A stretch of 64,000 nucleotides of DNA from Lasiodiplodia sp. COLG20 (Eukaryota; Ascomycota; Dothideomycetes; Botryosphaeriales; Botryosphaeriaceae): positions 2,418,001-2,482,000 of the forward strand of contig VNWV01000004.1 in NCBI GenBank assembly GCA_009801085.1, written 5' to 3'. This document shows positions 1 to 12,433 of the stretch, one piece after another. The translations under genes and the position numbers were made by a program. Every line of letters begins with the position of its first letter. Position 1 is the stretch's first letter. The notes under the pieces are model-generated. The model did no database searches and was not told the DNA's origin. It saw only the letters and a list, made by a program, of their open reading frames with translations.

Positions 1-1069
1 CGAACACGGGCCTGGAATCGCCCTGCGCCTTGCGCCGGAACGCCGCCCCGAGCGGGCCCGCGAGCATGGGCGCGTACAGGTTGAACGAGATGCGCGGCAC
101 GTGCGCGAGGAAGTACCACGCGCAGGGCAGCGAGAAGGAGATGTACGTGAGCGGGAAGTCCGGGAGGTAGGTCGAGACGAAGGGGAGGTATTTGGCCTTT
201 GTTTGATCGATGAGTTAATATATACTGAAACAAAAGAGAGAGAGAGAATGAAACTTACCGCCCAGATACCCAACACCACGCGCTGATTCCATGGCCTCGA
301 AGGCGAGGGCGGGACGGAGGCGATGGTTTCGGCGATGAGGCGCATGACGTCGTCCAGGTCGTTGTCGTGCTGCAGAGTCCACGTATGTCAGTCCATGCTC
401 CGTGATGCTGGTGCCACTTTGAACTCATTGCCCGTTCTGGAGGGATGGGGACGTACCTTGATGTCTAGCAACACCCACACGTGCTCATTTCCTGGCTCGG
501 CCATGTACTCGAGCAAATCGCTGAGCCGGGGTAGGGGTTCGTGCGGTTCGGCCAGCGTCCGCAGCGTCGACAGGTACTCCCAGTCGCAATCGATGACCTT
601 TTCCTTCTTTCCGAAGCAGCGTTCTAATGATGCATCCTGTTGTCCCGCGAAGAAAGGGGCAAAATCAGCACACCATCCAAATTCCATGCTCAAATCCAAG
701 CCCGGCCTCGAGCAGCAGAAGGAATAGACTGAAAGAGGACCCCCAACCCCTCGAAATACAAGTGAGGGCGAAACTCAGTCATGAGGACAGCTCCGCCTGC
801 CGTTATGACAACACAAGGAAATTCAAACAAAGAAACAGACAAAAAAAAAAAAAACAAAAAGACACTCACATGATTCAAAACCACAACGCCGTCTTTCGTC
901 AGATGCACATCCGTCTCGATGGCGTGCGCTCCGACCTCGACCGCGCCCTTGAACGCGCCCATCGTATTCTCCGGGAACTTGGCCTTGTAGCCACGGTGCG
1001 CGATGGCCTGCGGAAGCTGGTGCTGCCTGACATTGTTTTCTTTGCGGAGAGCGAGCGCGAAATTGGCGG
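1..1069 (-). CDS. Glycerophosphodiester phosphodiesterase (Pgc1-like), 3' end cut by window edge
   Basis: Hydrolyses glycerophosphodiesters or phosphatidylglycerol; the closest characterised relative I recognise is yeast Pgc1. The GDPD signature is clear: [15 protein letters not shown], then the acidic [13 protein letters not shown] stretch. Exons (minus) are about 870-1026 or 870-1069, 457-636, 259-369 and 1-196. They are joined by GTGAGT, GTACGT and GTAAGT donors that keep frame: [36 protein letters not shown]. The reading frame runs off the left edge, so the C-terminus is missing. The 5' exon is unresolved. If the acceptor at 1070-1071 is used, the short ORF at 1302-1514 could be joined through a GTATGG donor at 1313-1318, and the phases agree. 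The introns carry homopolymer runs (14 A at 841-854). Family call is firm, 5' structure is not. Confidence 0.85.
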
Positions 1070-1301
1070 CTAAATTTGCACGAAAGCAAACAAAAAAGGC
1101 ACGAGAATCAGTGGCACGAACCCATCTTTTTTTTTTTTTTTTCAAGAGAGGAACCGAATCTTGACGACGATACAGCTGACGGGGGAAACACTTTGATTTT
1201 GGTGGGGGAAGCGGGGCGGAGGGTGATATTTGCGGGGGATTAATTCTTGTAAGGCGCTCTTAAAGACTGTGGGGAGAGACAGAAAAAGGTACGTGTTCTG
1301 A

Positions 1302-1514
1302 TTAAGAAAAAACCATACAGGCAGGAAAGCTGTCGTGGGCCTTGACAGGCGTTTGTAGCAGCGGCCGCTGTTCCTCGGTGAGCATTTTGTGCAGGCCGGG
1401 CAGCGTCAAGTTCTCGCAGAGCTGGGTGCGCACGCGCAGGAAAGATTGACGAGGTTGGGTCTCGGCGGCGGGAGGAACCTCAGTTGCAACGGCAGCGTCA
1501 CGACCTGGAGCCAT
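1302..1514 (-). CDS. Possible small protein or N-terminal exon of the GDPD gene
   Basis: A 70-codon open frame starts at an ATG and encodes MAPGRDAAVATEVPPAAE followed by a leucine/arginine-rich segment. I do not recognise a family. It sits directly upstream, on the same strand, of the GDPD gene. A GTATGG donor at 1313-1318 could splice it in phase to the acceptor before position 1069, giving the phosphodiesterase an N-terminal extension of about 65 residues. Otherwise it is a stand-alone short ORF, or chance. Confidence 0.3.
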   Translation of the reverse strand: MAPGRDAAVATEVPPAAETQPRQSFLRVRTQLCENLTLPGLHKMLTEEQRPLLQTPVKAHDSFPACMVFS

Positions 1515-2770
1515 GGCTACTTTTCTCGGAATTCCTTGGTGCCCTTCCTCGGCGATACCTTCTGGCCTAGCTCGCGGCGATCAGCGGACTCTAGGCGGCA
1601 GGGCTAGACGTAAACAGAGAAAGACGTCCCCCTTCTGCCCCACGAGACAGATTGGCAGAGGGCCGAGCGTTGAGACTATCGATATACGAGCGGTTGGTTG
1701 CAATGCGCGGCGGCGGCGGTTATCCTGAGGCGCAAGCAGTAGCAGCTTGCAAGCTCTCCGTTATCTTTCGGGAAGGCGTCCGGCTCCGTAAGGGAGAGGG
1801 CGAGTGCGGGCGTCTCGAGCTGATGAGTAGCCTGGAGGCCGCGGGGCGCGTAAATATGCGCAACGGCTCATGCGGTGAGGGATGAATCCTCCCCGCATGC
1901 CACGCGCGTCGTCGACGCCATCCTCTCTCGATCTGGCTCCGGTGGCGGTGGGGGTTCGCGAGCAGACCGGCCGCCTTCGTCCAACCACTCAGCGCTCCAG
2001 CGAAGCCTTGGTGGCGCCCTACCTTCTTGTTAAGCTTATTAAGAAATGCCTCTTCCGGCTGTCTCCGCCCTGCTGCACCACGTGTGTCAGACCAGCGCTG
2101 GCTTTCCGCCTCAGGCGTCAATCCAGCGGAGCCAAGCCTAACCCGCGTCGCCTCGCTCGAACCTCGCTTGCTGAAATCACGTTCATCAGCCCGTCTCGTG
2201 TTCTGTTGCTGCGTCATCTTTCTCCAGCCCTCAGCCCTGCCCCGGCCGTGGCCCGAAAGTGGGAGATCTGAAGATCGCCATCCCCGTTAACTCCGCTGCT
2301 CGGCCTTCGACCCAATTCCACCGCCTGTCGCCTTCTCCACCCATGCTCTCCACACCGCGCAGCTGAATCCCATGCAACCCTGCACGCATCGGGCCACCGT
2401 GTTGCGTGTCCCTGCAAGCCAATCTGCAGAAATGGCGCAAACCGTCACCCTATGGCGCAAACCCCTGCGGGATTTAGCGCATGCTATTTCGAGCTTCATC
2501 ACCACGTTGAATGCGGACCGTTCCAGATTGACGCCGTGCATTGGGCTGATCCATGCTCATAAATTTCCCCAGGAATTTCCCGAAATTATTGTACCATGAC
2601 GATACCTACGTCAGCCCACGTATCATTTTCCATGTCTTGGATGCCGAAATGAACATGCAAACGCTCCGCTGATGATCGCTTTGAGCCTCATCCAACTGAG
2701 CAGGGTCCACTATTCCAGCACACTTTCCAACCCCATCACCTAGAAGTCTGTGCCCTACTATGGATCCCCG
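1515..2770. other. Intergenic, no gene seen
   Basis: About 1.25 kb between the small ORF and the 3' end of the coiled-coil gene. It is GC-rich up to about 2.5 kb. The short open frames on both strands have arginine/serine/proline-rich composition typical of random frames in GC-rich DNA. I see no family motif and no splice-linked frame. Confidence 0.5.
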
Positions 2771-4395
2771 CTACTTGTCCTCACCCTCCGTGTCGGGCGA
2801 AAGGCGCCTCAGCTCAGCAAGGGCCTCGAGTTCGCGCACGCTGGATTCCTGTACCAAGGTAAGCGGTAACGACTCTGAGCAATCATGAACCCTGCCTTGC
2901 GTCGCACCTGAGCCAGGGAAGCGAAATACTCCGAGTCTTTCTGGACTTCGTTGTACTTGACGTTGAGCTCCTCGTACGCCTTCTGCTGCATCTGTTTGTG
3001 TGGGACCCGTGTCAGTAGCGAACAATCTTTGGCGGGTGATGTGCTTCCTACCTGCATCTGCATCTGGAGCTTTTCAAGTCTGGCCAAAGTAGCATCACGC
3101 TTTGCCATTGCCTCCATCTCGCGCTTCTTCGCCTCATCACACTTAGCTTCTAGCGTCTTCTTGAGCTCCTGGCTTCTGTCGTTCAAGGCATTGTGCTTCC
3201 TCAACGCATCCTTCTCCCGAAGCTTGGACATAACAAGCTCCGTACCGTTGCTCTCATTTTCCTTCATCTTGTCCTTCAGAGCCTTGTTCTCGATACGAAG
3301 TTTCTTTGCATCTTCAAGCGTCTGTGTATGCTTGGTTAGTAGAAGCATCTGCTAGTGTTTATGGGGCCAACTCCCCTTACTCACCAGGCATGTCTTCTCA
3401 AAGTTCTTTGTGGCAGCTTCCACCGCCTGCTCGGCACCAGTCTTGAGACTCTCGTTGTGCTCCCTGATGATTCTGATAGTCTGTTCGGCAGTACCCAGAC
3501 GCTGCCTGTATTCCTTCCTCGCAGCCTCGAAATTCTTCCTCTGACCCATAAAGTCTTTCTTCGCATGCTCGAACGCCTTCTTCTCCTTGTTGAGCTTCTC
3601 ATGCAGATCACCGAGCTCGCGCTTGTGCTGCTCTTGTAACAAGCGCTTCTGGTCCTGTAGCTTTGCACTAGAGTCCGTCGATGATGCCGTACGAAGCTGG
3701 TCTTGCAGACGAAGCTGGTCGTGCAGCACCTTTATTTCGTTCTTCAGGGCTGCATCGGAGCTCTTGATCTGCTCATGCTCCTCACGATGCTTCATTTGCA
3801 TCGACTGCATCTGGTTCTGCACGTTTGTAACGAAGCTCTCGGCATCTGTGAGCTTCTCACGCAGTACGTAGTTGTGGTTGTTCAAGCCGTAGTTCTCGCC
3901 GCGCAGAAGACCGTTCTGCAGAGTGACCTGGGAGAAGTGCTGGTTCAGACTCTGGATCGTGCTTTGCAGAATGGTAATTGTCTGACCGAGCTGCTGCTCT
4001 CGACCTGCGATGTACATGGCTTGTTGCTGCATGTACTGACTAGTGCGCTGCTGGATGTCGTGGATAACGCTGTCTGTGTGCTCTTTGGCATCCATTGCCA
4101 ATTCAAAGAATTCGGCAGACTGGCTGCGAACGAGGTCGAGCATTTCCTTGATCTCATCGCTAGTGAAGGGTTTATCACCGAGGATGGCTTCTTTAAGCAG
4201 ATCGGTCACCGTGGCAAGGTTTCCGTCGATGTCAGTGTAGGCCTTCGCGACATCCAGCGTGGTATCGGATTCAGTGAGCTCGATAGAGGGCTGTTCATAG
4301 ACAACAACTTCGGTGCTGGTCAGGTCAGCATCTTCCTTCTGCGGCTGCTCAGCCACCAAGGCGGGAGGGTCGTTTTCATTTGACATGGTCGCCAT
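2771..4395 (-). CDS. Coiled-coil protein of unknown function, 480 aa
   Basis: I do not recognise the family. Four exons (minus): 3385-4395, 3052-3321, 2908-2991 and 2771-2848. The introns have GTGAGT, GTAGGA and GTGCGA donors and CAG acceptors, and all junctions fall on codon boundaries. Start is ATG 4395 (MATMSNENDPP); a second ATG follows three codons later. Residues 1-70 are acidic and probably disordered. From about residue 150 to the end the protein is rich in Glu, Lys, Gln, Leu and Arg with long uninterrupted heptad-like stretches and no Pro, so an extended coiled coil is likely. No membrane segment, signal peptide or catalytic motif is visible. A structural or tethering role is plausible from composition only. 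Confidence 0.85.
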
Positions 4396-7062
4396 GTTGA
4401 GGCCGGGAGTGAACGGTGAATCAGACGCGCAGACAAGCGCCCGTAACGACGTGGACAAGTAGCTTGGAGTGCATGCGCTGTAATGAAGTTGGGGCGCGTA
4501 AGGAATGCGACGGTGAGGACGCGTGCTGGGTGTTGTCAAAAACAGCAGGCACCCGTCACTTCAGGGTCTTTCCCTTTTTGGCAGCCGCACCGCACACAGC
4601 CGTCAACAAGCCTACCGATGATAACTTCCGCCAAATGCAAGGACTATTTGATACGGATATCCCCAATAACACCGATAATCTGCCTCCCTCTCCTCCGCTT
4701 GATGGTTTGCATGAAGATGCTTTATATCAGCGCATTTGGCATGTGCTGCACTTCCTATCTTGCCTGAGCAGTGGAGCTTGTCTGCTTCGGAGTACAATGG
4801 TCCTGATTGTACGTGGATGAAAGTGCATTAGGCCTGGTATGCGACATCTCACACTGGAGCCAAGGACCACGACGTCATCTTGCTAGTTTTAGGAGGTGCG
4901 ATAATTGCAAAATGAGTGATAATGCGGCATTCATACGGGACCCGAGTGTTGTGAAACTGGACGTATGCTTATTTGATAGTTCAGTATCTAAGCATACAGG
5001 CGCCCTCGGAAAATATTCGAACACTAACCGGTCATTTGGAGAGACACAGTCCAAGAGATCATTTTAAAACGGCCATGTGGAGATATGGTGGCTACCTTAA
5101 ATGTGAAGTTAGAGAGAAACATGCTTTTATACCTTTCACAAACGTTTAATGCTCGTTTATCAGCAAGCTTATTGATTGCTCTGACATTGAACACTCAAAT
5201 TAAGAAGTAGCCACTCGTGACGATTCTGATTAGCTGACAAAGCAAACCTATAGCGTTTCCTGGCTTAAAAGCTGTGTTATGAGAAGGGGTTTATACATGC
5301 CGAGTGAGACACAACTGATCAGGGGGATCAATAGCTCTGAGCTAGACAGTGTTTAAGGTTCATCGCTTGATCTCAAGTCCGATGGTCAGACAAGGAGCGG
5401 GTGACGCGGGGTCTTGCGTCAGACGTACTAGACTAATCGCGATAAAGCGGGTAGATCTTAGGGCCTGGTGAGCGGACACTTGTGTAAGGCGCCGTGAATG
5501 GCGACAGTGCTTATCAAGCTTTTCCACGAGGCTAGATTTATTGCCAATGGCTGCCGAGCGCACGCAAGAGACTCACCGTGCGCAAACACCTCAGCTCTAG
5601 TAGGTAGGCGCTTGTCCGGCCATGGTTCCGACGTCATCAACCGTGGCGTTCGCCATGCGGTGGTGGACTTGGGTTCAGCTCCTGCGGTATAGCGCTGGGC
5701 TATCCGTGCCGCCCCGTGGGACGGTTCTTTGTGCTAACCCTTGGCTCATAGGACAGACGGGGTAAGCAGGCGGAAGGCGGCGCAGCCACGAGGTAGTGCC
5801 GATGCTAGTAGCGGGCCACTATCATCCGATGTTTGTCTTACAAGCCCACGAGGGCGCTGCACCTAAAAGATGGACGACCCAACGCGGCGGAGAGAAGACC
5901 CGAACAAGGAGCCGATATCCCAGAGCACAAGTGGGACCACAGGTGTTGGCTCGCTGTTACCCAGGTCCAAGCACGGCGGCGCAGCAAGCCCAGCCGAGCT
6001 GGGCCGCAAACTCGTGGTGAGGCCCGTCGGGGAAGCAGCACGCACTGATGATTGTGAGCGACAGGCGAAAGCAGCTGCCCCAGCGGCTCTCCCGCCCGCA
6101 ACGGCGTCGTGTGGCAGGGGTGGCCTTGGTTCATCAGGGCGGACGACATCTCGGATAATGAGCCGCAGAGACGGACGGCAAACGATGGAGACAGCGGCGT
6201 CGCCTGGCGCAGCGGGCAGCCCATGCGCGCGCGGATGAGTCGGTGTTCTCGTTAAATTGACAGCCAGCCACGCTAGGCATAATTCTTCAGTGCCTTGCGG
6301 CATGGCGTGCGGGACGTCTCAAGCCCCTTTGGGCGGGCGACGACACCCAGGGGAGCTCGGCAACTGAGCCTATAGGCGCCGGCATATCATTTCAGCAGCG
6401 CGGAATCATCAGAGGCAGATCGCCCAGCAAATGGGCAGGACATGGCGTTCGCCGGCTGCTGCGTGGCCAGGGACGCGGACGTGCTCACAAATCCGTCCAG
6501 ATTCTGAAACAGCGCCGACTCTAGCGCTATTCGCAGCTGTTGGGCGGTACACTGTGGCTCGCCGGCTGGTAGTCTAGGGCAGCCTGGCAAGCGCGGCTGC
6601 GGGGAGCAGCAGCAATGGCGCTGGCTCGCCGCCTCTTGCGGAAAGCGCCCTCGCAAGCTGGCGGACCAGCCGTGCAGCTGCAGCGGGCAAGAGCTGTGCC
6701 GGGAACCCCGCGACACGCTGCTTTTGAGTCGATCAGCAGCGCGCCAAGCCTGCGCAGGGATACTCGCGCTCGTTAAAGTGCCTTACTCATGTCCTCCGAA
6801 CGGCAGTGTCTATGTTAGGGGTCTCATGCTCCAGCTCGTCGCTCCAGGCACTAGCCCGCTTGCTGCCCAGCGCTCTACGGCGCCAGCGACGTCCTTTGTC
6901 ATCTTTCGTCAATTGCGCCTAACAACTTAATCCGCACCAGCACCTTCGCGAGTCGTAACGCTCGCCGACTGCCACTCTCTCGCCATCACCACCCCCCCGT
7001 CGCCCACCATTGCGCCACCAACCCGCTCTTCCAGCTGCTCGCTGTTCATGGCACCTGGAATA
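4396..7062. other. Long intergenic region upstream of the G-alpha gene
   Basis: About 2.7 kb lies between two divergently transcribed genes. The part from about 4.9 to 5.4 kb is AT-richer than its surroundings, and the part from 5.7 to 6.7 kb is strongly GC-rich. Open frames here (for example 5863-6303 minus and 6387-6716 minus) lack recognisable motifs and splice partners. The last 100 bases before the G-alpha start are CT-rich, as in fungal leaders. Confidence 0.5.
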
Positions 7063-8354
7063 ATGTGTTTTGGAAAGAAGTCCGAGGATCCGACCTACCG
7101 GAAAAATGAGGAGATCGAGCGCCAGCTGCGCCTGGACAAGAAGCGCCAGGAAAGGGAGGTAAAGCTGCTGCTGCTAGGTGCGCCGCCTTGCCCGTCTGCG
7201 CCGTGTCGCTGTGCTGATGGCGCCTACAGGAGCCGGCGAGAGCGGCAAGTCGACCGTCCTCAAGCAGATGCGCGTTATCCACGCCGGAGGCTTCTCCAAG
7301 TCCGAGCGGAAGCAATGGCGCGTCGTGATCTTCAACAACCTGATTAATGCCTTCGAGATCATCTTCAGCGCCATGACCGAGCAGGCGTTGCCCTTCGATA
7401 ACCCGGAATGCTCTGTACGCACCCAATGGTTTCGCGCTGCGCGCTTAGCGAAAGCTGACATTGCCCAACCAGAACTTCGCCGAGCTCGTCAACCATGAGC
7501 CTGAGATTGGCCCCGAGGACTCGATGCCGAGAGAATACCTGGACGCCTTCACCGCGCTCTGGGACGACAAGAACGTGCAGATTGCCATTCTCAAGGGCAA
7601 CGAATACGCTCTCCACGACAATCTCAGCTAGTACGTCAAACCTGCGACCTGCTTTGCGCCCTCGACGCTGACCAAGACTCGCACAGCTACTTTCAAGACA
7701 TCGATCGCCTCTTCGCCAAGGATTACCTGCCAACCGACCAGGACATTCTGCGCACAAGATTAAGGACGACCGGTATCTCTGAGACGATATTCGATCTAGG
7801 TAACCTGACGTATCGTATGTTCGACGTTGGTGGCCAGCGTTCGGAGCGTAAGAAGTGGATTCACGTGTTCGACAACGTCCAGGTCGTGCTATTTCTCGTT
7901 GCCATTAGCGGATACGACCACGTGCTGGTAGAGGACAGGAATGGCGTATGTTGGCCCTGCCCCCTTCGTTTCCGCAACCTCATGCTGATCACGCGACGGC
8001 CAACAGAACCAAATGCACGAGGCTCTTATGCTGTTCGAGTCCATCTCTAATTCAAAGTACTTTGAGAAGTCGGCCCTGATTCTCTTCCTCAACAAGGTTG
8101 ACTTGTTCCGCGAGAAGATCCTGGCCGGCAAAAGTCCGATCAACAGGCACTTCCCCGACTACTATGGCAAGGCGAACGACATCGAGGCGGGCCAGGAGTT
8201 CTTCGCGAACAAGTTCCGCAACCTCGTCCGGGCACCGAAGAAGGAGGTCTACGTCCACTACACGACAGCAACCGACACGGATCTCCTCAAGAAAACGATG
8301 GCGTCGGTGCAGGACATGATTGTCCAGCGCAACCTCAATGCACTAATACTGTGA
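7063..8354 (+). CDS. Heterotrimeric G-protein alpha subunit, fungal group II
   Basis: Membrane-associated GTP switch downstream of GPCRs. Five exons: 7063-7177, 7230-7414, 7473-7630, 7687-7945 and 8007-8354, all with GT..AG introns, giving 354 aa, the usual size. Visible motifs are the P-loop GAGESGKST (split by intron 1), the switch I arginine in RLRTTGISE, switch [15 protein letters not shown]4 NKVD and G5 TTATDT. The protein starts [10 protein letters not shown] and ends QRNLNALIL. Both ends match the fungal group II class (Neurospora GNA-2 type) rather than group I or III. There is no MG myristoylation start, but Cys2 is a likely palmitoylation site. An in-frame ATG at 7048 exists; I chose 7063 because MCFG is the family start. 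Confidence 0.95.
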
Positions 8355-8921
8355 CTATGACAAAGTTGATATCTGCTTCCCGGGCGGTTTCACACTTTCT
8401 TCTCTTCCCCTTCTCCGGGACTATTTTACTCAGCGTAGTACTTTTTTCTTTCCCCCTATTTCTCGGGAATGGCTGCATTTTAAAGGATACCTTGGTTTGG
8501 TGTTTTCGGGGAGTAATCTCTTGAAGCGTGGCAAGCGGGCGCAATAGTTGCATAGCTGCGATTTTCCTCAACCACCCCTGATAGCTACGAGCGGACGACG
8601 GCCAGATGCGAGTGTAGACAGTAGCATCTTCGTAAATGAAACACTCTAACGCATGAAACAGCTGAGCAAACAACCGGGCTGTTGGCGTAGGAGCTTGCTG
8701 CAGTTTCCAGCGGCCCGAAGTATGGCGTGCGCGTGATGGCTGCACGCGTCTCAGTCACGATGGGATGGCAGGGAGCGGTGGTGGTTTCTCCGATCTCCGT
8801 GCGGCCTGGCCCGAAGCCGGTCGAACAGGCTTAAGGCCATGCGCCTTTGATCACGCCGCCGAAGGACCATCCCACCAGTGCTTGTTGGCTGTCGACTTGA
8901 ACGACTTCCAGCAGAGCAGCC
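8355..8921. other. Intergenic spacer between tandem plus-strand genes
   Basis: Holds the 3' region of the G-alpha gene and the promoter and leader of the mS38 gene. A pyrimidine-rich stretch lies at about 8390-8470. No further gene is seen. Confidence 0.5.
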
Positions 8922-10077
8922 ATGTTCTCACCCTCGCTGGCGCGTGTCGCGCGCTCCACTTGCGCCCTGCCCTCCCCATCCGCCATCAGCTCCCGCCCGC
9001 TGGGGGCTCTTCAAAGCGCAAATCATCTCCTCGCGCGCCGCACCCAGCAGCGCCGCAACTCCAGCACCTCATGCCCGCCCGATAACTCGCGAGGTCCCGG
9101 CACCTCGCAGGCCAGCTCCTCGAGCTCCTCGAAGCAGGCCGAGAAGAAGACAACGCCGCGCGGCAGGAGCAAAAAGCTTGCTCAGCAGCAGATGAACGTG
9201 CCCTCTGTCCCGCCCACGAGTTATCTGCAAGAGACAGGTGCGTTTGCGACTCTTGCTGGGCTTGCCAGTGGCTAACGGCACCGCAGATGTCGCCCTTTCC
9301 TCGTTCTTTTCCGTCCATCGCCCTATCTCCATCACCACCACGATACCCGTCGCCTCATCAGAATCCTCATTCGGTGCCATTTTCGAGCCTCGTAAGCAGA
9401 GCAATGCGTCAAAATATGGGGACGTCATTTACACCTTGGGGAACGCAGTGAAGAGCCTGGAGGGTGGCGCCCAGTCGTCGGAGGAGACGGAACTGAGGGA
9501 GGAGATTATGCGGCAATCAGCTGCGAACGACGGCGCGGTCCACCTTGACGGCCCAGCCCCGGCGCGCCAGGTCTCGCTGAACGACCTTCTCTCTCAGATG
9601 CGCCCCTTCAACGCACCGCCACCGCCAGTTCCGTTTGACCAGGCCCAGGAGAACGCCGCGTCGGAAACCGCAGCCGCGGAGACCGGAGAGGCCGATGCTC
9701 AGCAGACGCAGCTGCAGAAGCCGCAGAAGAAGGTCTGGAAGGCCACCCTGACCGTTACCGAGACGACCGATGCCACAGGCCGGAAAACCTTCTCCGCCAC
9801 CACGTCGCCGGTCATCAGGATGCCCACGCGCTCCGAGGGCGCCATGGAGGATCCGACATACGACGAGGGTATCACTATCCGCCAGCCTTTCCTCGAGCGC
9901 ATGGAGATCCGCGAACAGGAATGGCTCAAGTTCATCAGGGACCGCGCACGGAATGAGAACGGCACCATGCACGCCATTAGCGTCAAGCGCCAGCGCAAGC
10001 TGAAGATGAAGAAGCACAAGTACAAGAAGCTTATGAAGAGGACCAGAAACTTGCGTAGGAAATTGGGCCAGACATAA
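8922..10077 (+). CDS. Mitochondrial small-subunit ribosomal protein mS38 (Cox24/AURKAIP1-like)
   Basis: Mitoribosomal protein; the yeast homologue Cox24/Qri5 was first linked to COX1 mRNA maturation. Two exons, 8922-9237 and 9287-10077 (GTGCGT donor, CGCAG acceptor), encode 368 aa. The diagnostic part is the last 35 residues, where SVKRQRKLKMKKHKYKKLMK precedes a short basic tail (RTRNLRRKLG); this is the conserved mS38 C-terminal domain. The N-terminus (MFSPSLARVARSTCALPS) is basic, hydroxylated and free of acidic residues, as expected for a mitochondrial presequence. The central region is low-complexity Ser/Ala/Glu-rich and poorly conserved in the family. Only the C-terminal domain supports the call, but it is highly specific. 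Confidence 0.9.
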
Positions 10078-12433
10078 GGACAAGAGTTGGGATTATATAT
10101 ACTTTCTTCCGCTCTGTTCATTGTCGACCGGGTTTCTCTTTTCCAGTACTTCATCTCCATTCACGGCATATGCGAGACTAAGGTGTCTCGACAGCAAATT
10201 ATATTCCATGGACCGTTAGCTGTCTCTGGTCTCTCCCCTTCTCCCTATGGGCGTAGGTTCTTTGTGAGTGGAGTGGCGCCTGCATAGACGGATGAGCATT
10301 TGTGTTGCATCTTGCTTTTCTCCTGTTCGTTTGCATTGCTGGCAACATGTCCAGCTCTCTTGAAGAACAAGAAGATACGAAATAACCAATACTTCAAGAC
10401 CAAAGGGTGATTTATGCTGCCAAAAAGTGACTGCGTGGACCATCTGTCCGGTCCTACAGCCTCGCGTTAAGCCCACCGCTGCTCGCCATCTCGCAGTCCC
10501 GCTTTTTCATTCCCGAAACGTCATCTCGGTGCCAACTCATCCTGCTTGTCCGTCCCCCTTTTCCCGACCGCTGTCGGTGTGCAGTGAAGGGAGATCGCTG
10601 GCATGGGAGACAATCAGATAGTGTTCTAATCCGGAATAGTGTGCTAGAGACAAGTGCGTGGTGGAGCAGGATCAGATGGTAGGAAGTGCACGAGCAACAA
10701 CACACATCAGCTGGGAATACATGCAGGCAGAGAAAGTCTAATCAATGAGAGCATTCGGAGAATTTTATTCGCTGGCTCTTGCGATTTGAGACAGTAGTGT
10801 GGAGATGCAGCCGTCCAACTGGCGCGGTACCTGGCGCTACTGCAGGGCGAGGGTGGCGACGCACAACATGGCAACAGTTGACTTGCATTCGAGCAGCGCA
10901 GGGGACTAACGAGCATACGAGCCCCCATTCTTGCCCCATTCTTGCATGTCTCCCACCTTTGTGGAGCAACGTCTATAAAGCAGCGACTCCGCCTCACTAT
11001 TTTTCCCAAAGTTTTGAAGCCTTCATGGACCAAAGCAGGTACCCAGTAGTCAATTTTCATGCTTACGATTCGCTCCAGGATATGGGTACAGCGTAAAGTT
11101 ATGATCCTTCTCGCTTCGATACCACGTGTGAAGGCGGCACGAACTGCCAGCCGCCACCGTCCGCGCCATTCGCCCCGCGCCTGATTGCCCGCCTCCTCGT
11201 CACGACTGCGAAGCGATGCTAGGCCAGCAGCGGTACCGAGCACGGCAGCCCCTTCTTCGCTCGCAACGGTTCCCTCGGATCGTCAGGGTCTTTCGCCTGT
11301 CTTCGCGCGTTTCGTCCTCAAACTTCGCATTGTGGCGCCTGCGTTTTCCCGATGCGGCTGCAGAGCCAAGGACGCGCCGCCGCCTAGGTTCCATGTAGAA
11401 GGAGGAAGAAGAACAAGAAGAAGCAGAAAGCTCGGCTCTCGGGATCCTCAGCCCGAGGTGTTTGCGAGATAGAATGGTTCACGTGCAAGTGGGAGGATGC
11501 GCGCTGCGAGAGATGGCCGGTGCCGGGACGCTGCAAGTCGACGTAACAGGGCCTTGCCGCGGGGCATGAGACGGCGGATCAGCAAACGGCGAGACGACGA
11601 CGATGCTGGCGACACGCAATGATTCAGTTTAACCGGCTGGCCGGCATGAGCGGAATAGCGGAGTATCACGCCAGATACACGGCGGTGGTTGGGATGATGA
11701 GCAAAAGCGATTATTATCACTGTGCTGTCCGCTACCGATCTCGGCGAGGGCCTAGAATTTCCTTGGCCATGAATTTTTCTTTCCTCCGCCTGGTCTTCGC
11801 TTCCGTCATGAGTAATCTGCTTTCTTTCCCGCTCTCTCAGTCTGCCGTTTCTCCGTCACGCGTTTTTCTGCGATCTCACTGCCGGGAAGCTCCGGGCGCA
11901 GAGGGGTGACGCGCATGGAGGGGCTCTTTGTCGACACTTTTTTGCCCCACTAAGCTGCCTGAACCACACCTTTGACCCCAACGACAGAGCGCCCACCGGT
12001 GCCCGCTATTTCCTAACTCCATCTGTCGCTCCTGCTATTATTATTAAAGAGCCTCCCGCCTGTCCGCGTCCAATTGCAACCCCCTCCCCGCCTCCGCTTC
12101 CCTTCGCCCAGTACATATTCCGCCAGAGACCCGCCTTCTGCTCTACCTGCCTATTCGCCACGATCACCTAATCAGCCGCCCGTTGATTACACAGTTCTGC
12201 GCACGCGACATCAGCCCACCTACGGTAGTCGGCGTCACAGCCCGTGGTCTTCCGGCTAGCGCAGAGCCGCAGGCGCCGGCCAACAAAAAATTGCCAGCGG
12301 CCGGATTCCCTTCTGAGTCGGTTCTCCCACGGTCCAAGGCACCGCAGCACACGAGCAGCAGACGCGCAGGCCAGTTTTCTCCACGCTCGCTGCCCCGCAT
12401 CAAGCCCCTCCCGGTCCACCGCAGCTAGCAACC
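10078..12433. other. Long intergenic region upstream of IDO
   Basis: About 2.35 kb. Open frames on both strands, including 10707-11243 minus, have no recognisable motif and no intron-linked extension. From about 11.8 to 12.43 kb the plus strand is CT-rich and reads like the promoter and leader of the downstream gene. No RNA gene is seen. Confidence 0.5.
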
